Shown here: in pieces, positions 6,401 to 6,748 of the stretch
Layout of the letters: every line of letters starts with the position of its first letter
Numbering within the stretch: position 1 is the stretch's first letter
Source of the DNA: Pseudomonadota bacterium
GTDB taxonomy: Bacteria; Myxococcota; Bradymonadia; UBA4248
DNA: 6,748 bases
Assembly: GCA_017629415.1 (NCBI GenBank)
Contig: JAGBXG010000249.1
Span: 1-6,748 of the forward strand
Direction of reading: 5' to 3'
Position numbers and translations under genes: made by a program
The notes under the pieces: generated by a model
The model's input: only the letters and a program-made list of their open reading frames with translations
Databases searched by the model: none
Told to the model about the DNA's origin: nothing

Positions 6401-6435
6401 AACGCCGCTATGCTTTGCATACGCGGCGTTTTTTT
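6401..6435 (+). terminator. Rho-independent terminator of the pot operon (bulged palindrome D)
   Basis: AACGCCGC (6401-6408) pairs with GCGGCGTT (6423-6430), and TATGC (6409-6413) pairs with GCATA (6417-6421) around a TTT loop. The extra C at 6422 is unpaired. TTTTT follows at 6431-6435, giving seven T in a row from 6429. It lies 37 nt after the potD stop. On the minus strand it reads as the same bulged-G architecture as the elements at 1009-1120. Confidence 0.85.
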
Positions 6436-6469
6436 GTCCGTCCCTATGCGTACCGCATACGGGCCGGAC
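6436..6469. repeat. Bulged imperfect palindrome E
   Basis: GTCCG[T]CCC (6436-6444) pairs with GGG[C]CGGAC (6461-6469), with a mismatch at the bracketed bases. TATGCG (6445-6450) pairs with CGCATA (6454-6459) around TAC, and C6460 is unpaired. Read on the minus strand it has a bulged G and a G/A mismatch, as in elements B and C. Confidence 0.8.
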
Positions 6470-6483
6470 TGCAGACTTTGCCT

Positions 6484-6585
6484 GGGGCTTCGCCCCAAAC
6501 CCCACCAAAGGGCGCTGCCCTTTGGAATCCCGCCGGGGCCCCGCCCCGGCCCCCGCCAAAGGGGCTCAAGCCCCTTTGGAATCCC
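6484..6585. repeat. Two tandem double-hairpin repeat units
   Basis: Unit 1 (6484-6531): hairpin GGGGC-TTC-GCCCC, spacer, hairpin CCAAAGGGC-GCT-GCCCTTTGG, then AATCCC. Unit 2 (6532-6585): hairpin GCCGGGGC-CCC-GCCCCGGC, spacer, hairpin with arms CCAAAGGGGCT and AGCCCCTTTGG (6556-6579), then AATCCC. The order of parts is the same while stem sequences differ with pairing kept. No gene is credible here. Confidence 0.8.
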
Positions 6586-6590
6586 ACAAA

Positions 6591-6728
6591 GATGAGCGAA
6601 GCGCAGCGAATCCATAAGCCCTCTCCTATTGGGAGAGGGCGGCCGCGAAGCGGCAAGGGGTGAGATACAAAACGATGAGCGAAGCGAATCCATAAGCCCC
6701 TCTCCCTTGGAGAGGGGTTTGGGGTGAG
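6591..6728. repeat. Two copies of a GATGAGCGAAGCG...GGGGTGAG repeat
   Basis: Copy 1 (6591-6664) and copy 2 (6674-6728) share GATGAGCGAAGCG, AATCCATAAGCCC, a hairpin built on CTCTCC/GGAGAG, and a terminal GGGGTGAG. Copy 1 has five extra bases (CAGCG) near its start and a second hairpin GCCGC-GAA-GCGGC (6642-6654). The main stems are 6618-6640 and 6697-6717. The pattern is typical of short intergenic palindromic repeats; no transposase is visible. Confidence 0.75.
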
Positions 6729-6748
6729 GCTGACAAAAAATTGCGCCA

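Noticed and set aside
6391..6693. Open frames of 60-100 codons on both strands
   Set aside because: They consist of proline/glycine-rich translations of the hairpin repeats, with no ribosome sites and no protein-like composition.
6484..6728. CRISPR array
   Set aside because: The repeats are not uniform, spacing is irregular, and what lies between them is also repeated hairpin sequence rather than unique spacers.

Overview
The window holds a polyamine-uptake locus (regulator plus potABCD, all on the + strand), flanked on the left by a divergent PD-(D/E)XK/Rpn-type nuclease-like gene and on both sides by unusual palindromic repeats. The layout (XRE-cupin regulator directly ahead of potABCD, a lipoprotein PotD, strong GGAGG ribosome sites) fits a Bacillota-type bacterium, possibly a Negativicutes relative. 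That taxonomic placement is inference only; no marker gene is present.

Region by region. 1-98: GC-rich hairpin and one copy of a 31-bp tandem duplication. 99-815 (-): Rpn-like nuclease/transposase-family protein with an apparently substituted catalytic Asp and a short C terminus. 816-1445: non-coding. It holds three consecutive bulged-G imperfect palindromes (1009-1120), then an AT-rich regulatory stretch with a perfect 8-bp-arm palindrome and related GTTTGATWAA motifs ahead of the regulator. 1446-1979: XRE-HTH/cupin regulator. 1998-3614: PotA ATPase, 538 aa, much longer than usual because a duplicated module splits its C-terminal TOBE domain. 3611-4423 and 4427-5230: PotB and PotC permeases. 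5264-6364: PotD binding protein, interrupted at codon 53 by an in-frame TAG, with strong homology continuing in the same frame. 6401-6435: terminator, itself a bulged palindrome. 6436-6748: no gene, a dense series of hairpin repeats of three different types.

How it works together. PotD (lipid-anchored) should capture polyamine outside the membrane, PotB/PotC form the channel and PotA hydrolyses ATP. The cupin regulator probably senses a polyamine or a derivative and controls its own and the pot promoter. The genes are tightly packed (18-nt gap, 4-nt ATGA overlap, 3-nt gap, 33-nt gap), so they are probably one transcript ending at the terminator after potD. If the TAG is real, the transporter in this strain lacks its specificity subunit unless there is readthrough or a second PotD elsewhere.

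Most interesting points: the amber codon aligns with a polyamine-contacting Tyr of PotD; the TOBE end of PotA appears triplicated with inserted beta-rich modules; and at least five hairpins in the window share one bulged-G architecture, one of them serving as the operon terminator.
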